Numbered from the stretch's first letter, positions 24,863-34,368 are shown. The stretch: 64,000 nt of DNA from Paenibacillus sp. J31TS4 (GCF_018403265.1 NZ_BOSI01000001.1:1736001-1800000), one strand, 5' to 3'. Program-made: numbers and translations. Notes: generated from the letters alone by a model not told the origin.

Positions 24863-25777
24863 ATGAACGAATGGATTCTAGAAACGAACGGCCTGTCCAA
24901 ACAATTGGGGGGCAGAGCCGTCGTCAACCAACTGAACCTGCAAGTGAAGCAGGGCGATATCTACGGCTTCCTCGGGCCCAACGGCGCCGGCAAAACGACG
25001 ACGATCCGGATGCTGCTCGGCCTGGCCAAGCCCTCCGTCGGCTCTATCCGAATTTTCGGCAAGGACCTGCGCAAGGAACGGCTCTCGATTCTGCGTAAGG
25101 TCGGCTCGCTCGTCGAATATCCGTCCTACTACGGTCATCTGAACGCCATCGACAATCTGGAGACGGTGCGCCGGCTTCTGGACGTGCCGCGCAGCCGCAT
25201 CTCCGAGGTGCTGGAGATCGTCCGGCTGACCAAGGACGCGAAGCGGGCGGTCAAAGGCTACTCGCTCGGCATGAAGCAGCGGCTCGGCATTGCGACGGCA
25301 CTGCTCGGCCAGCCCGACCTGCTCATCCTGGACGAGCCGACGAACGGGCTCGACCCGGCCGGCATTCAGGAGATCCGCGAGCTGATCAAAAGCATGCCGA
25401 GGGAGCACGGCGTCACGATCCTGATCTCGAGCCACCTGCTTGCGGAGATCGAGCAGATGGCGACCCGGGTCGGCATTATCACGAAGGGCCAGATGATCTT
25501 CCAGGATTCCATCGAGGCGCTGCGGCGGCAGGCCAAGCCGACCATCCGGATCAGCGTCAGCCGCCCCGAGGAGGCGTGGCGCATGCTGCTGGCCAAAGGC
25601 CTGCCCGTGGACTGGGACCAGACCCGATTGACCGTCGGCGAGGTGAGCGACCGGACGGTCGCCTCCATCGTTGCGGCGCTCGTGCAGCAGGATCACGACG
25701 TTTACCGGGTCGAAGAGGAGAGAGTGTCGCTCGAGGACATCTTCCTCGAGATTACCGGCGGGGAGGGGAGCCTGTGA
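24863..25777 (+). CDS. ABC transporter ATP-binding protein, BcrA/bacitracin-export type
   Basis: This 304-residue ATPase has Walker A GPNGAGKTT (about residue 38), signature YSLGMKQRLG, Walker B LLILDEP and the H-loop SSHLLAEIE. The C-terminal 80 residues form the extra domain common in BcrA-type ATPases. It energises two adjacent ABC-2 permeases; the first begins inside its stop (GTGA). Such systems export antibiotics, bacteriocins or lipids. No histidine kinase or regulator gene accompanies it. TATAGT lies about 20 bases before the ATG, a possible -10 box with a poor -35. Confidence 0.9.
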   Translation: MNEWILETNGLSKQLGGRAVVNQLNLQVKQGDIYGFLGPNGAGKTTTIRMLLGLAKPSVGSIRIFGKDLRKERLSILRKVGSLVEYPSYYGHLNAIDNLETVRRLLDVPRSRISEVLEIVRLTKDAKRAVKGYSLGMKQRLGIATALLGQPDLLILDEPTNGLDPAGIQEIRELIKSMPREHGVTILISSHLLAEIEQMATRVGIITKGQMIFQDSIEALRRQAKPTIRISVSRPEEAWRMLLAKGLPVDWDQTRLTVGEVSDRTVASIVAALVQQDHDVYRVEEERVSLEDIFLEITGGEGSL

Positions 25778-26490
25778 GCCTGCGCATCCTTTCCGCCGAG
25801 CTGCTCAAAATCCGCCGCAAGTTCATCTGGTTCCTGATCTTTCTCGGACCCATCGGCGTCGTCGGCCTGCAGGCGGTCAACTTCGGCCTTCGCTACGACT
25901 ATCTCGTCGGCAAAGTATACCGGGACGATCTGTGGGGCGGCCTCATCGAGAATGTGACGATCCTCATGGTCCCTACGCTGTTCATCGGTCTAGCGATTCT
26001 CGCGTCGATGGTGGCCGGCATTGAGCACCAGACGAATTCCTGGAAGCAGACGCTCGCGCTGCCGGTGACGAGAACGCAGGTATTCACCGGCAAGTTCCTG
26101 CTCAATCTGCTGCTCCTGCTCGTCTCCACGACGCTCGTCGCCGCGGGCACCATCGTGCTGGGCATTGTGCTCGGCTTTGGCACGGGCATTCCGTACGGCG
26201 TTCTGCTGAAGGCATGCTACTATCCTTTCCTTGCCATCGTGCCGTTCATTGCTCTGCAGAACTGGCTGTCGGTGACGTTCCAGAATCAGGCGTTCCCGCT
26301 CACCGTCGGCATCGCCGGGATGGTGGTCTCGATGTTCTCCATCCGCTTCGGCGACTGGTTTCCGTGGAAGTGGCCTTATCTGATCAACGCCGCGAAAGAG
26401 CCGCTCTATTCGGTCGCCTGCGGCCTCGCGTTCGGCCTCGTCGTGCTGGCCGCCGGCCTCGCTCATTTCGTACGAAAGGATGTGAAGTAG
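25774..26490 (+). CDS. ABC-2 type permease (BcrB-like), first
   Basis: This 238-residue protein begins at a GTG that overlaps the ATPase stop (GTGA). It opens with the BcrB-like pattern SLRILSAELLKIRRKFIW and has six hydrophobic segments. WKQTLALPVTRTQVFTGKF, between segments 2 and 3, is conserved in lantibiotic and bacitracin exporters. It forms the channel with the second permease. An in-frame extension upstream lies within the ATPase gene and is not used. Confidence 0.87.
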   Translation: MSLRILSAELLKIRRKFIWFLIFLGPIGVVGLQAVNFGLRYDYLVGKVYRDDLWGGLIENVTILMVPTLFIGLAILASMVAGIEHQTNSWKQTLALPVTRTQVFTGKFLLNLLLLLVSTTLVAAGTIVLGIVLGFGTGIPYGVLLKACYYPFLAIVPFIALQNWLSVTFQNQAFPLTVGIAGMVVSMFSIRFGDWFPWKWPYLINAAKEPLYSVACGLAFGLVVLAAGLAHFVRKDVK

Positions 26491-26491
26491 C

Positions 26492-27229
26492 ATGCTCGCG
26501 CTCATTCGTTCCGAATGGCTCAAAATCCGCAGGTCGGTCATCTGGCTGCTCCTGCTCGTCAGCCCCGGCCTTGCCGGGCTCATCGGCCTGTTCGGCGTGC
26601 GGGAGGAGCAGCCCGGCGGACCGTTCCCTTGGCTGATCGCGCTGGCGCTCATGACCGCCCTGCACGCCATGCTGTTCCTGCCGCTCCTGACCGGCGTCTA
26701 TGCCGCACTTGTCTGCCGGTATGAGCATGCCGGAGGGGGCTGGAAGCAGCTGCTCTCGCTCCCCGTGACGCGGACGAGGGTCTACATCGTCAAATTCCTG
26801 TTTGTCATGGGGCTCGTCGCCCTGACGCAGCTGCTGTTCCTCGCCGTACTGCTCTTGATCGGCACGGCCAAGGGAGGGGGCGGTGCCATTCCTTGGAGCG
26901 AGCTGCTCGGCTCCGTCGGCCGCGGCTGGCTTGCCTGCCTGCCGCTGGCCGCCCTCCAGCTCGCGGTGTCGACGGCCTGGTCCAGCTTCGCGGCGCCGCT
27001 TGCCGTCAACGTCGTCTTCACCATCCCGAACATGCTGGTCGCCAATTCGGCCGACTACGCTCCTTATTATCCGTGGGTCCAGCCGCTGCTGGCCATGATG
27101 CCGCATCAGAACGGCTACGACTTCGGGGCGTTCACCCTTCCTTCCCTGACGCTCCTCTCCGTCGTGATGGGCAGCTTCGTCGTCTTTTTCCTCGGAGGCT
27201 GGGCTTATTTCGCCCGCAAGGCGGTATAG
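26492..27229 (+). CDS. ABC-2 type permease (BcrB-like), second
   Basis: This 245-residue membrane protein starts one base after the previous stop. It shares the start pattern LIRSEWLKIRRSVIW and the loop WKQLLSLPVTRTRVYIVKF with the first permease, so the two probably arose by duplication and form a heterodimer. It has six membrane segments. Together with the ATPase it makes a three-gene exporter operon. The gap 27230-27447 after it holds nothing I can support. Confidence 0.87.
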   Translation: MLALIRSEWLKIRRSVIWLLLLVSPGLAGLIGLFGVREEQPGGPFPWLIALALMTALHAMLFLPLLTGVYAALVCRYEHAGGGWKQLLSLPVTRTRVYIVKFLFVMGLVALTQLLFLAVLLLIGTAKGGGGAIPWSELLGSVGRGWLACLPLAALQLAVSTAWSSFAAPLAVNVVFTIPNMLVANSADYAPYYPWVQPLLAMMPHQNGYDFGAFTLPSLTLLSVVMGSFVVFFLGGWAYFARKAV

Positions 27230-27447
27230 CGAAGCACTAAGGGGCTGGGACAGGGGCAGCGCGGCTGAGTTGTCTTTCGACGTCCGGGATAGGGAGCAGG
27301 GAATCTGAGGCGTCCCCAGATGCGCATGAACGGCATCACCGTTCGTTACGGGACGGCTGTCTGCTTTGCCGGTCTTTCCAGCGGCTTCCTTCTCCGATAT
27401 AGTAAAGGAAACGAATCCCACAATTCGCATGCTAGGAGGAGAACGCC

Positions 27448-28185
27448 TTGCCCGGAGCCTATCAACTGGACATTGTCGGAGAGTCCGAGCGATTGGAGGT
27501 CGCAGCCCGACAGAGAATGGAGGACTGGAGGCGGCAGGCCGTCCGCTTCACCGCCGCCTACCCCGGAGCGGTGTACACGAACGGTCCCGACGCAGCCAAG
27601 GTCGCGTTGACGTTCGACGACGGACCGGACAGCGCCGTCACGCACCACATTGCCGAGATTCTGACGCAGTACGGCTTGAAAGGCAGCTTTTTCTTCGTCG
27701 GCAGCCAGGTGACTCGCTTCCCGGAGATCGTGCAGGCCGTCCATGAAGGAGGCCATCTGGTGGGCAATCACAGCTACCGGCATCCCCGGCTGACGGAGCT
27801 CGCGCCGGAGGCGGTACAGTCGGAGCTGGAAGAGACGCAGGAGGCGATCCAAGCAGCGATCGGCCGTACGCCCGCTCTGTTCCGGCCGCCGTTCGGCTCG
27901 GCCAATCCGACGGTCATCGAGGCCGCCCGGCGTCTGGGCTGCGCGACCGTTCTCTGGTCGCTCGACACGCTGGACTGGCTGCAGAAGGAAGAGGCCCACA
28001 TCCGCCTGAACGTGGACCGTCACGTTCGCGGCGGCGAGATCATTCTGATGCATTCGAGCGCCGGCTGCACCGAGACGGCCAAGGCGATGCCGCGCCTTGT
28101 CGAGAGCCTGCTCAAGCGGGGGCTTGCCGTCGCTGGGCTCGACGAGCTGCTGGGCATTGCGGCGTACCGGGAGTCCGCCGGTTAG
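27448..28185 (+). CDS. Polysaccharide deacetylase (NodB homology, carbohydrate esterase 4)
   Basis: This 245-residue protein contains the CE4 motifs: ALTFDDGPD with the catalytic base Asp and metal Asp, GNHSYRHPRLT with the two metal His, RPPFGSANP, and IILMHSSAG with the catalytic His. The family removes acetyl groups from GlcNAc in peptidoglycan or chitin-like polymers. The N-terminus has no signal peptide or membrane anchor, unusual for a cell-wall-acting member. The start is TTG after TAGGAGGAG. Confidence 0.9.
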   Translation: MPGAYQLDIVGESERLEVAARQRMEDWRRQAVRFTAAYPGAVYTNGPDAAKVALTFDDGPDSAVTHHIAEILTQYGLKGSFFFVGSQVTRFPEIVQAVHEGGHLVGNHSYRHPRLTELAPEAVQSELEETQEAIQAAIGRTPALFRPPFGSANPTVIEAARRLGCATVLWSLDTLDWLQKEEAHIRLNVDRHVRGGEIILMHSSAGCTETAKAMPRLVESLLKRGLAVAGLDELLGIAAYRESAG

Positions 28186-28199
28186 AGCAAGCGGACAAC

Positions 28200-28259
28200 A
28201 AGAGGCTGACCCGCCCGTCATTTCCGGATGACGGCGGGCAGCCTCTTGTTCTCTTTTTA
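28200..28259 (+). terminator. Terminator after the polysaccharide deacetylase gene
   Basis: A long stem (AAGAGGCTG...CAGCCTCTT with inner CCGCCCGTCAT/ATGACGGCGGG) is followed by GTTCTCTTTTT on the plus strand. Confidence 0.9.
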
Positions 28260-28323
28260 CGCTCGTCTGGCCTTGTTGTCGGAAAGCCGGAAGGTGTAAG
28301 AAGATGGAGCTTGCCGCTTCCCG

Positions 28324-29169
28324 CTAGCTCGGCTCCGCGGCCAGCCGTCTCGCGAACTCTCTGGCACCGAGCGCTACGATCCGCCGCGGATCACGGGCGG
28401 GCACGATTGTGCAGGCAGCCCAGTGCTCCTTGAGTGTGAGCTCCTGGGCGACCGCCAGCGCCTTGTCCAGATAGCCCTTGTAGGATGCGGCGCTCCCGCC
28501 GATGACGATCCGGTCGGGATTGTACAGGTGCAGCACATTGGTCAGCGTCAATCCAAAGTAGTACCCGGCGCGGTCAATGATCCCCTCCGCCTTCTCGTCC
28601 CCGCGTTCCAGCGAAGCGAGGAAGGTCTCTACGTCCATGCCCGCCTGGCGGAGAATGGCGGCGCCGCCCGCCAGATGGTCCAGCTTCTGCGTCCCGGCGT
28701 CGGTCGGGAACATCGTGTAGCCGAGCTCGCCGGACCAGCCGCTCGCTCCTCCGAGCAGCTTCCCGTCCGCCACGACGCCCATCGCCACGCCGGTCCCCGC
28801 CATGATGACCGCCAGCGTCCGGGCGTCCGGATAATGGGCCGCCTCCGCCATGGTAGCGGCCTTCACGTCATTCAGCAGCCGGACCGGAAACCGGCCGTCC
28901 GAGAAATAAGCGGCCGTGGCGCCGTCCAGCGCCTTCATATCGCTGAAGGCGACCCGGTCCGTCCCGGCCACGAGTCCGACCAGCCCGATGCCGACTCCAT
29001 CCGGCTCATACGGCAGCCGGTCCAGGAAGCGGTCCAGCTCCTCCTTCAGCCCCGCCAGCGTGCAGCGGTCATGACCGGTCGGCGTCCGGTGCTCGATCCA
29101 CTCTCCCTCGTGCTCGGCCACCAGCATCATCTTGGTTCCCCCGATATCGACACCAACGAACTTGTTCAT
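28324..29169 (-). CDS. ROK family sugar kinase/regulatory protein
   Basis: This 281-residue protein has the ROK ATP phosphate motif VGVDIGGTKMMLV at the start, the motif NDVKAATMAEA, IMAGTGVAMGVV, and IVIGGSAASYKG near the end. The usual ROK zinc motif (GHxxxxxxxxxCxCG) is not present, so it belongs to the zinc-less group. It probably phosphorylates a hexose in the cytoplasm. The ATG at 29169 follows GAGGGAGG; a longer frame to 29190 is less likely. It appears monocistronic. Confidence 0.85.
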   Translation of the reverse strand: MNKFVGVDIGGTKMMLVAEHEGEWIEHRTPTGHDRCTLAGLKEELDRFLDRLPYEPDGVGIGLVGLVAGTDRVAFSDMKALDGATAAYFSDGRFPVRLLNDVKAATMAEAAHYPDARTLAVIMAGTGVAMGVVADGKLLGGASGWSGELGYTMFPTDAGTQKLDHLAGGAAILRQAGMDVETFLASLERGDEKAEGIIDRAGYYFGLTLTNVLHLYNPDRIVIGGSAASYKGYLDKALAVAQELTLKEHWAACTIVPARDPRRIVALGAREFARRLAAEPS

Positions 29170-29353
29170 CGTCACGGTCCTCCCTCTCATTCCCTTGCTA
29201 ATGGCTGCTCGTCCCGGCTGCCGGATTCTCTTTATCCTATTCTCCTCTGTCTGCGGATTTTCCTGTTTTCCAAGGGATGTTCCCCCGCGAGGGCCAATAG
29301 AAGCGCGGTTGGCTTCGGCAATTATGGGCGCTGCCTCGAGACTTCGTATAGAC

Positions 29354-29392
29354 GAAAAATAAGCTTAATCCCTGGCTAGCAGGATTAAGCTT
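29354..29392 (-). terminator. Terminator after the amidase gene
   Basis: The eleven-base stem AAGCTTAATCC/GGATTAAGCTT is followed on the minus strand by ATTTTTCG. It is about ten bases after the amidase stop codon. Confidence 0.85.
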
Positions 29393-29402
29393 GCTCGACC
29401 GA

Positions 29403-30980
29403 TTATCCCATCGCCTTGCCCACGGGATACTCCTCCGATTGCTTGAATTGTTCTTCCAGGCAGGCCATGACCGCCAAGACCAGGTCTTCGCGCCATGGCG
29501 GGGCAGCGACCTGTACGCCGACAGGCAAGCCCGCGCTGTTGTCGTCCACTTTGCAGGCAGCCTGTACGGACTTGTCTCCGCTTCGGGAGCGGACACCCGT
29601 TTCATTCGGGCGGACGCGAGTCGTGCAGACGACTCCTGCAGGCATGCCCAAATAGTTGTACAGCAGCGCGTACGACCCCTCATAGGACATCGGAATGGAT
29701 TGGTCATGCTGCACGGATGGAGTGAGGAACGGTGGCGCAATCAAGACATCGACTTGCTGCCGCTCCATTTCTTGGAAAAATTTATCCCGGTAGGCCTCCC
29801 GCTTGCGAACGAGCTCGCGACGCTCATCTTCTGTTTTTAGACCCAGATAGGGAATGATATGCCGGCCAGCGATTGTTTGGCCCAGCAGGCGCAAAATCCC
29901 GGAAACGACCGCCTTCTTCCCTTTGGTGAGGCCGAATGACCGATGAACGCCGACCAATTGTGCCGACATCTCGTCTCCGTTCAAGGAGCGCTCGATTCCG
30001 GCAGCACCCGCGGCCGACATGAGCGAATAAAACTGGTGGAGAGCATATTCGGGCTCTGGCAGCTCGAATGGTTTGACGATGGCGCCGCACGATGCCAATG
30101 CGTCTGCCGCTTCCTTAACAGCACGTTGAAGAGCGGCAGCTGGGGCAAGAATGCCGTCTGTCGTATAGAAGCCTATGCGAAGGCCCTGCATGGAAGCGGA
30201 ACGTGCCGCTCGTACAGGCGATCGCACTAAAGATTCCGGCGTCGACAAGACTTCCATGGCAAGAATAAGATCCTCCACCCACCGGGCCATCGGTCCCGTG
30301 CTCGCCATCATCGCCGCTTCCGGCACGAGATGGACAATACCCTCCGGCTTGCCCGAGGGAACGCGGCCTGGAGTAGGCTTCAATCCGTGAATGCCGCAAA
30401 AAAGAGACGGGGTGCGGATGCTGCCGCCGACATCGGTGCCGAGTCCGAGCGGCGACCCCCCGGCAGCGATGATGGCAGCTTCGCCGCCGCTGCTCCCGCC
30501 GGAGGACCGTTCTTCCGGCCGCCAAGGGTTGCATACCCGCCCGAAGACAGGATTGACCGATTCACAGCCCATTAACAGCTGCATGATGTTGCTTTTGCCG
30601 ATGATAATGGCACCGGCCTGCTTGAGCCGGGCCACACTGGGGTCATCAGCCGGCGCCAGCCTGCCCTGCCGATGGGGCAGTCCCCACGTGCTCGAGGTGC
30701 CGGCGACATCGAGCGACTCCTTAATCGTTACGGGAACGCCGTGCAAGGGACCCAGTTCCGCTCCTTTCTCCCCCGCTTGCAGATCGGCCTCCTTCGCTGC
30801 TTTCCGGGCTTCCTCGAAAAGCGGAACAGCGATTGCGTTCAGCGAAGGGTTCGTTTCCACAATCCGTTCTATATGCGCTTCGACCAGCTCTTGCGAGGTC
30901 CAGCGTCCTTCGCGGATGCCTCTGGCCATTTCGGCCGCACCCAGGTGCAGCAAATCTATTCTTTCTGCGGCAACTCCCAT
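29403..30980 (-). CDS. Amidase signature family amidohydrolase
   Basis: This 525-residue enzyme has the amidase signature triad: Lys87 in GVPVTIKESLDVAG, the cis-Ser in GGSSGGEAA (residues 161-169) and the nucleophile Ser187 in DVGGSIRTPS. The family hydrolyses amides such as aryl or fatty acid amides; GatA is a relative, but no gatB or gatC is nearby and the gene stands alone, so a catabolic amidase is more likely. It is 50-60 residues longer than GatA. The ATG follows a weak AGGG site. Confidence 0.9.
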   Translation of the reverse strand: MGVAAERIDLLHLGAAEMARGIREGRWTSQELVEAHIERIVETNPSLNAIAVPLFEEARKAAKEADLQAGEKGAELGPLHGVPVTIKESLDVAGTSSTWGLPHRQGRLAPADDPSVARLKQAGAIIIGKSNIMQLLMGCESVNPVFGRVCNPWRPEERSSGGSSGGEAAIIAAGGSPLGLGTDVGGSIRTPSLFCGIHGLKPTPGRVPSGKPEGIVHLVPEAAMMASTGPMARWVEDLILAMEVLSTPESLVRSPVRAARSASMQGLRIGFYTTDGILAPAAALQRAVKEAADALASCGAIVKPFELPEPEYALHQFYSLMSAAGAAGIERSLNGDEMSAQLVGVHRSFGLTKGKKAVVSGILRLLGQTIAGRHIIPYLGLKTEDERRELVRKREAYRDKFFQEMERQQVDVLIAPPFLTPSVQHDQSIPMSYEGSYALLYNYLGMPAGVVCTTRVRPNETGVRSRSGDKSVQAACKVDDNSAGLPVGVQVAAPPWREDLVLAVMACLEEQFKQSEEYPVGKAMG

Positions 30981-31115
30981 TTTTCCCTACACCCTTTATG
31001 TTAGATATGTACGTCTCAGTTTAAAGGCTCCGGGATCCCCCTGTATAGTCTTTTTCAACAGCTCAAGCTGCGGATCGTTGCCCGTTGTGGAACCGGCGTG
31101 GAGAGACAAGCCGGC

Positions 31116-31139
31116 AAAAAGGCCGCCTGCCGGCGGCCC
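31116..31139 (-). terminator. Terminator after the UDP-GlcNAc 2-epimerase gene
   Basis: The stem GGCCGCC/GGCGGCC with a TGCC loop is followed on the minus strand by TTTTT. Confidence 0.8.
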
Positions 31140-31190
31140 TTCCTTTGGTAAAACACGGGACTCAGATCGGACCACCTTCACCTGGCTGCT

Positions 31191-32345
31191 CTACTCAGCC
31201 CGAAATTCGCCCGGAAGCTCCTGCCGGAGGCCGAGAGCCTGCGCGACAATCGCCACAATCCGCTCCGAAGCCTGGCCGTCGCCGAACGGATTGACCGCAC
31301 TCGCCATCCGGCTGTAGCGCTCCTCGTCGCGCAGCAGGCTGGAGGCGGCTTCATATACGGCTTCTTCCTCCGTACCCGCCAGGTAGACGGCGCCCGCGGT
31401 CACCGCCTCCGGCCGTTCGGTCGTGTCCCGCATCAGCACGAGCGGCTTGCGGAAGACCGTCGCTTCCTCCTGCAAGCCGCCGGAATCGCTCAGGATGAGG
31501 TGGGAGCGGGATAACAGATTGATCATATCGGGATAATCGATCGGCTCCAGCAGGTGGATTCGGTCATGACCGGACAACAGCGAGTAGGCGGTTTCCTGTA
31601 CGGCCGGACTTAGATGTACGGGATAGACGACCGTCAGGTCGGGATGGTCGTCGGCCAGGCGGCGGATGGCACGGAACATCTGCTTCATCGGCTCCCCGTA
31701 GTTTTCCTTGCGGTGCGCGGTCATGGCGACCAACCGGCCGGGTCTCTCCGTCAGTTCGCGAAGCCGCTCGTTCCGGAAGACGTAATCGGGCCGGTTCGTG
31801 AGCAGAGCCGCGTCGATAGCCGTCTGTCCCGTCACGTAGATCTGCTCCGCGGGGTAACCTTCGCGCAGCAGCTTCTCCTTGCTGAGGGCGGTCGGGGCAA
31901 ACAGCAGATCCGTCAATACGTCGACCAGCCGGCGGTTGATCTCCTCCGGCCAGGGCGAGTACTTCTTGTGCGAGCGCAGCCCCGCCTCCACATGGCCGAG
32001 CGGAATATGGTGGAAGAAGGCGACCAGCCCGCCGCATACCGCCGTCTGGGTGTCCCCGTGCACGAGGATGAGATCCGGCTTCTCCTCCGCCACATAGCGG
32101 TCCAGCCCCGTAACGGCCGCCGAGGTAATGTAGGCGAGCGTCTGGCTCTCCTTCATCAGCTGTAGATCGAGATCCGGCCGAATGTCGAAGGCGGCGAGCG
32201 CCTGATCCAGCTGCTCGCGGTGCTGCCCGGTCACGACAACCCTCGTGTCGAACCAGTCTGGATGCTTCCTAAGCTCCTGCACGATTGGCCCCATCTTGGT
32301 CGCCTCGGGACGCGTCCCGAAAATCACCATCACTTTCTTTTTCAT
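31191..32345 (-). CDS. wecB: UDP-N-acetylglucosamine 2-epimerase (non-hydrolysing)
   Basis: This 384-residue GT-B-fold enzyme converts UDP-GlcNAc to UDP-ManNAc for teichoic acid linkage units and cell-wall polymers. It has the family's N-terminal MVIFGTRPEATKMGPIV, VTGQHREQLD, HGDTQTAVCGGLVAF, HVEAGLRS, TAHRKENYGEP and SDSGGLQEEA. The length is standard. The ATG start is clear. The name mnaA is used in Bacillus for the same enzyme. Confidence 0.95.
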   Translation of the reverse strand: MKKKVMVIFGTRPEATKMGPIVQELRKHPDWFDTRVVVTGQHREQLDQALAAFDIRPDLDLQLMKESQTLAYITSAAVTGLDRYVAEEKPDLILVHGDTQTAVCGGLVAFFHHIPLGHVEAGLRSHKKYSPWPEEINRRLVDVLTDLLFAPTALSKEKLLREGYPAEQIYVTGQTAIDAALLTNRPDYVFRNERLRELTERPGRLVAMTAHRKENYGEPMKQMFRAIRRLADDHPDLTVVYPVHLSPAVQETAYSLLSGHDRIHLLEPIDYPDMINLLSRSHLILSDSGGLQEEATVFRKPLVLMRDTTERPEAVTAGAVYLAGTEEEAVYEAASSLLRDEERYSRMASAVNPFGDGQASERIVAIVAQALGLRQELPGEFRAE

Positions 32346-32624
32346 TTCGATGACCCCTCTTCGTCTCTATTTGGTTTACTAGGAACGGTCCGGAATCGCC
32401 GGCCGTCTTCCGTATTTTACCATTCTCCGATTCCTTACGAAACCGCTTTCTCTTCAAAAGCTGAGGGACGTATCCGGCTCTCATAGTGCCTGGAACAAGG
32501 GCAGCTTAAGTGCGCTTAGAGACAGAACGCCGGGCTTCTCCGCGAGAGTCGACCGTGCAATGCTTCCAACCTTGGCAAAATCGGGTAAGATAGAGGAGAT
32601 AGAAGAGAAAGGAGACATGCCAAC

Positions 32625-32948
32625 ATGCCAACCATTCACGTAGAAGGAAAAGGGGCCATCTCCGTCCAGGAGGGGCAAAAGCTCGTACTTGCTCTGGAGG
32701 ACAACGGGGTGGACATTCTCCACCGCTGCGGAGGCAATGCCCGGTGTACGACCTGCCGCGTCGAGGTGCTGGAGGGCGATGCCGGTCCGGTCGGCGAGGC
32801 GGAGGCCGCCATTCTCACCACCAAGGGGATCACCGAGCCGAACGTTCGTCTGTCGTGCCAAATCCGCGTACATACCGACCTTACCGTTAAGCCGGTCATG
32901 ACCGCCTCGAACTCCGGCCTTGAGCCGGGCAAGCGGCCCGTCGATTGA
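32625..32948 (+). CDS. 2Fe-2S ferredoxin
   Basis: This 107-residue protein carries four cysteines in the plant/adrenodoxin-type pattern C-x5-C-x2-C ... C (HRCGGNARCTTCRVEV, then RLSCQIRV). It binds one [2Fe-2S] cluster and transfers electrons to an unknown partner. AAAGGAG lies upstream of the ATG. It is a single gene with its own terminator at 32970-33001. No obvious redox partner is adjacent. Confidence 0.92.
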   Translation: MPTIHVEGKGAISVQEGQKLVLALEDNGVDILHRCGGNARCTTCRVEVLEGDAGPVGEAEAAILTTKGITEPNVRLSCQIRVHTDLTVKPVMTASNSGLEPGKRPVD

Positions 32949-32969
32949 TCCATCGGCGCGCCAACCGCC

Positions 32970-33001
32970 AGTCGCCGCTCCTTTATGGGGGCGGCTTTTT
33001 T
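32970..33001 (+). terminator. Terminator after the ferredoxin gene
   Basis: The stem GCCGCTCC/GGGGGCGGC with a TTTAT loop is followed by TTTTTT on the plus strand. The 220 bases from here to 33222 hold no supported gene. Confidence 0.85.
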
Positions 33002-33222
33002 CGTGCGAGGTTCCGCACCGCCCTCCCTTCTTTTAAACCCCGGCCGTTTCCATCCGTCAGGATCCTGGTGCATTCGACCCGACCCGCTCTGTCCAAAGCC
33101 AGGTCCGCCGACCCACGCGCAGAAGAAAAAAATAATGCTTGGCTACCTTGTTAAAATTTGCTAACGTAGGCAACAGAAAATGATTGTCGAATGTCCTACT
33201 TCTTTGTCTCCCGAGGTGTTCT

Positions 33223-34368
33223 ATGAAGCTCAAGCACAGCATGCCCATCCTCCTGGCGATTCTGCTCATCGCCGTTAACGGAAGCCTGGGCTACCTTCTG
33301 TACCAAAAAGTAACCGGTTCGGCGCTCGCCTCCGGCACGCCCGAAGCCGCCGCGGAGCCCTCTTCGTCTCCTGCAGCCGATGAGGCTACAGCCCCTCCCT
33401 CGCAGGCCGAAGCCGCGGCGGAGACGAAAACGGAGGCATCCGCCGCGCCCGTCCAGGCCGCGGCTGCCAAGCCCAAGCCGACCGCAACGCCCACTCCCGC
33501 TCCGCAGGAGACGACGGTCAAGCTGTACGACGGCACTTACCGATACATAGGAGCCGTCACGAACGGCGCGGCAAACGGGCAGGGAACCGCCTTTTACAAG
33601 AACGGGCAGAAGCGGTTCGAGGGCGAATTCCGGAACGGCCAGCCGTATGCGGGCCGATCGTACTTTGAGAACGGCAGCCTCCGGGCGGAGGCCAAGACGT
33701 CAGGCGGTTCGCTTCAAATAACCGGCTACAACGAGGACGGCTCCCTTTACTCCAAGACGACGGTACCCGCGAACAGCAAGGTCGGCACCTCCACCATCTA
33801 CTATCCGAACGGCTCCGTCCTATACAAGGGGCAGGTGGACGGTGTTACCGAGCTGCCGAACGGACAGGGGACGGAATACCACATGAACGGAACCAAGCGC
33901 TATATCGGCTCCTTCAAAGACGGCAAGTACGACGGCAGCGGCACGTTCCTTACGGACGACCAGAGAGACAGCTACGAAGGCCAATTCACGGCAGGCGAAA
34001 TGAGCGGCAACGGCCGGTTGTACGCGGACGGGGTTCTCTACTACGAAGGCGGCAACAAGAATGGGGTCTATGATGGCAAAGGGACGTTCTACATGAACGG
34101 AACGATTGCCTACACCGGCGATTTCGTGAATGGGAACATGGAGGGCCAAGGCAAGATGTACGACAACGGCAAGCTCGCCTATGAGGGCGAATTCCGGAAC
34201 AACATGCCGACGGGCAACGGCATCAATCACCTCGGCGGCTCCACGATCAGCATCAGCATCACGACCCGGCCGCCCGGCCGGACCGGCGGCACCTTCAACA
34301 TGCCGGACGGCATCCGCATTCCGTCTTACGGGGAAGTGCAGGAAAGCCTCGCCAAACAAAAAAGATGA
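33223..34368 (+). CDS. Membrane-anchored MORN-repeat protein
   Basis: This 381-residue protein has an N-terminal membrane anchor (residues 6-25, ILLAILLIAVNGSLGYLLY), a 60-residue Ala/Pro/Glu/Lys-rich linker, and a C-terminal domain of about ten MORN-like repeats from residue 108 (patterns such as NGQGTAFYKNGQKRFEGEF and YDGKGTFYMNGTIAYTGDF). The repeats face outside the cell by topology. MORN domains form extended beta sheets that bind lipids or proteins. The start at 33223 (MKLKHS) follows GAGGTG; an in-frame TTG at 33184 has no ribosome binding site. The partner and role are unknown. Confidence 0.85.
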   Translation: MKLKHSMPILLAILLIAVNGSLGYLLYQKVTGSALASGTPEAAAEPSSSPAADEATAPPSQAEAAAETKTEASAAPVQAAAAKPKPTATPTPAPQETTVKLYDGTYRYIGAVTNGAANGQGTAFYKNGQKRFEGEFRNGQPYAGRSYFENGSLRAEAKTSGGSLQITGYNEDGSLYSKTTVPANSKVGTSTIYYPNGSVLYKGQVDGVTELPNGQGTEYHMNGTKRYIGSFKDGKYDGSGTFLTDDQRDSYEGQFTAGEMSGNGRLYADGVLYYEGGNKNGVYDGKGTFYMNGTIAYTGDFVNGNMEGQGKMYDNGKLAYEGEFRNNMPTGNGINHLGGSTISISITTRPPGRTGGTFNMPDGIRIPSYGEVQESLAKQKR

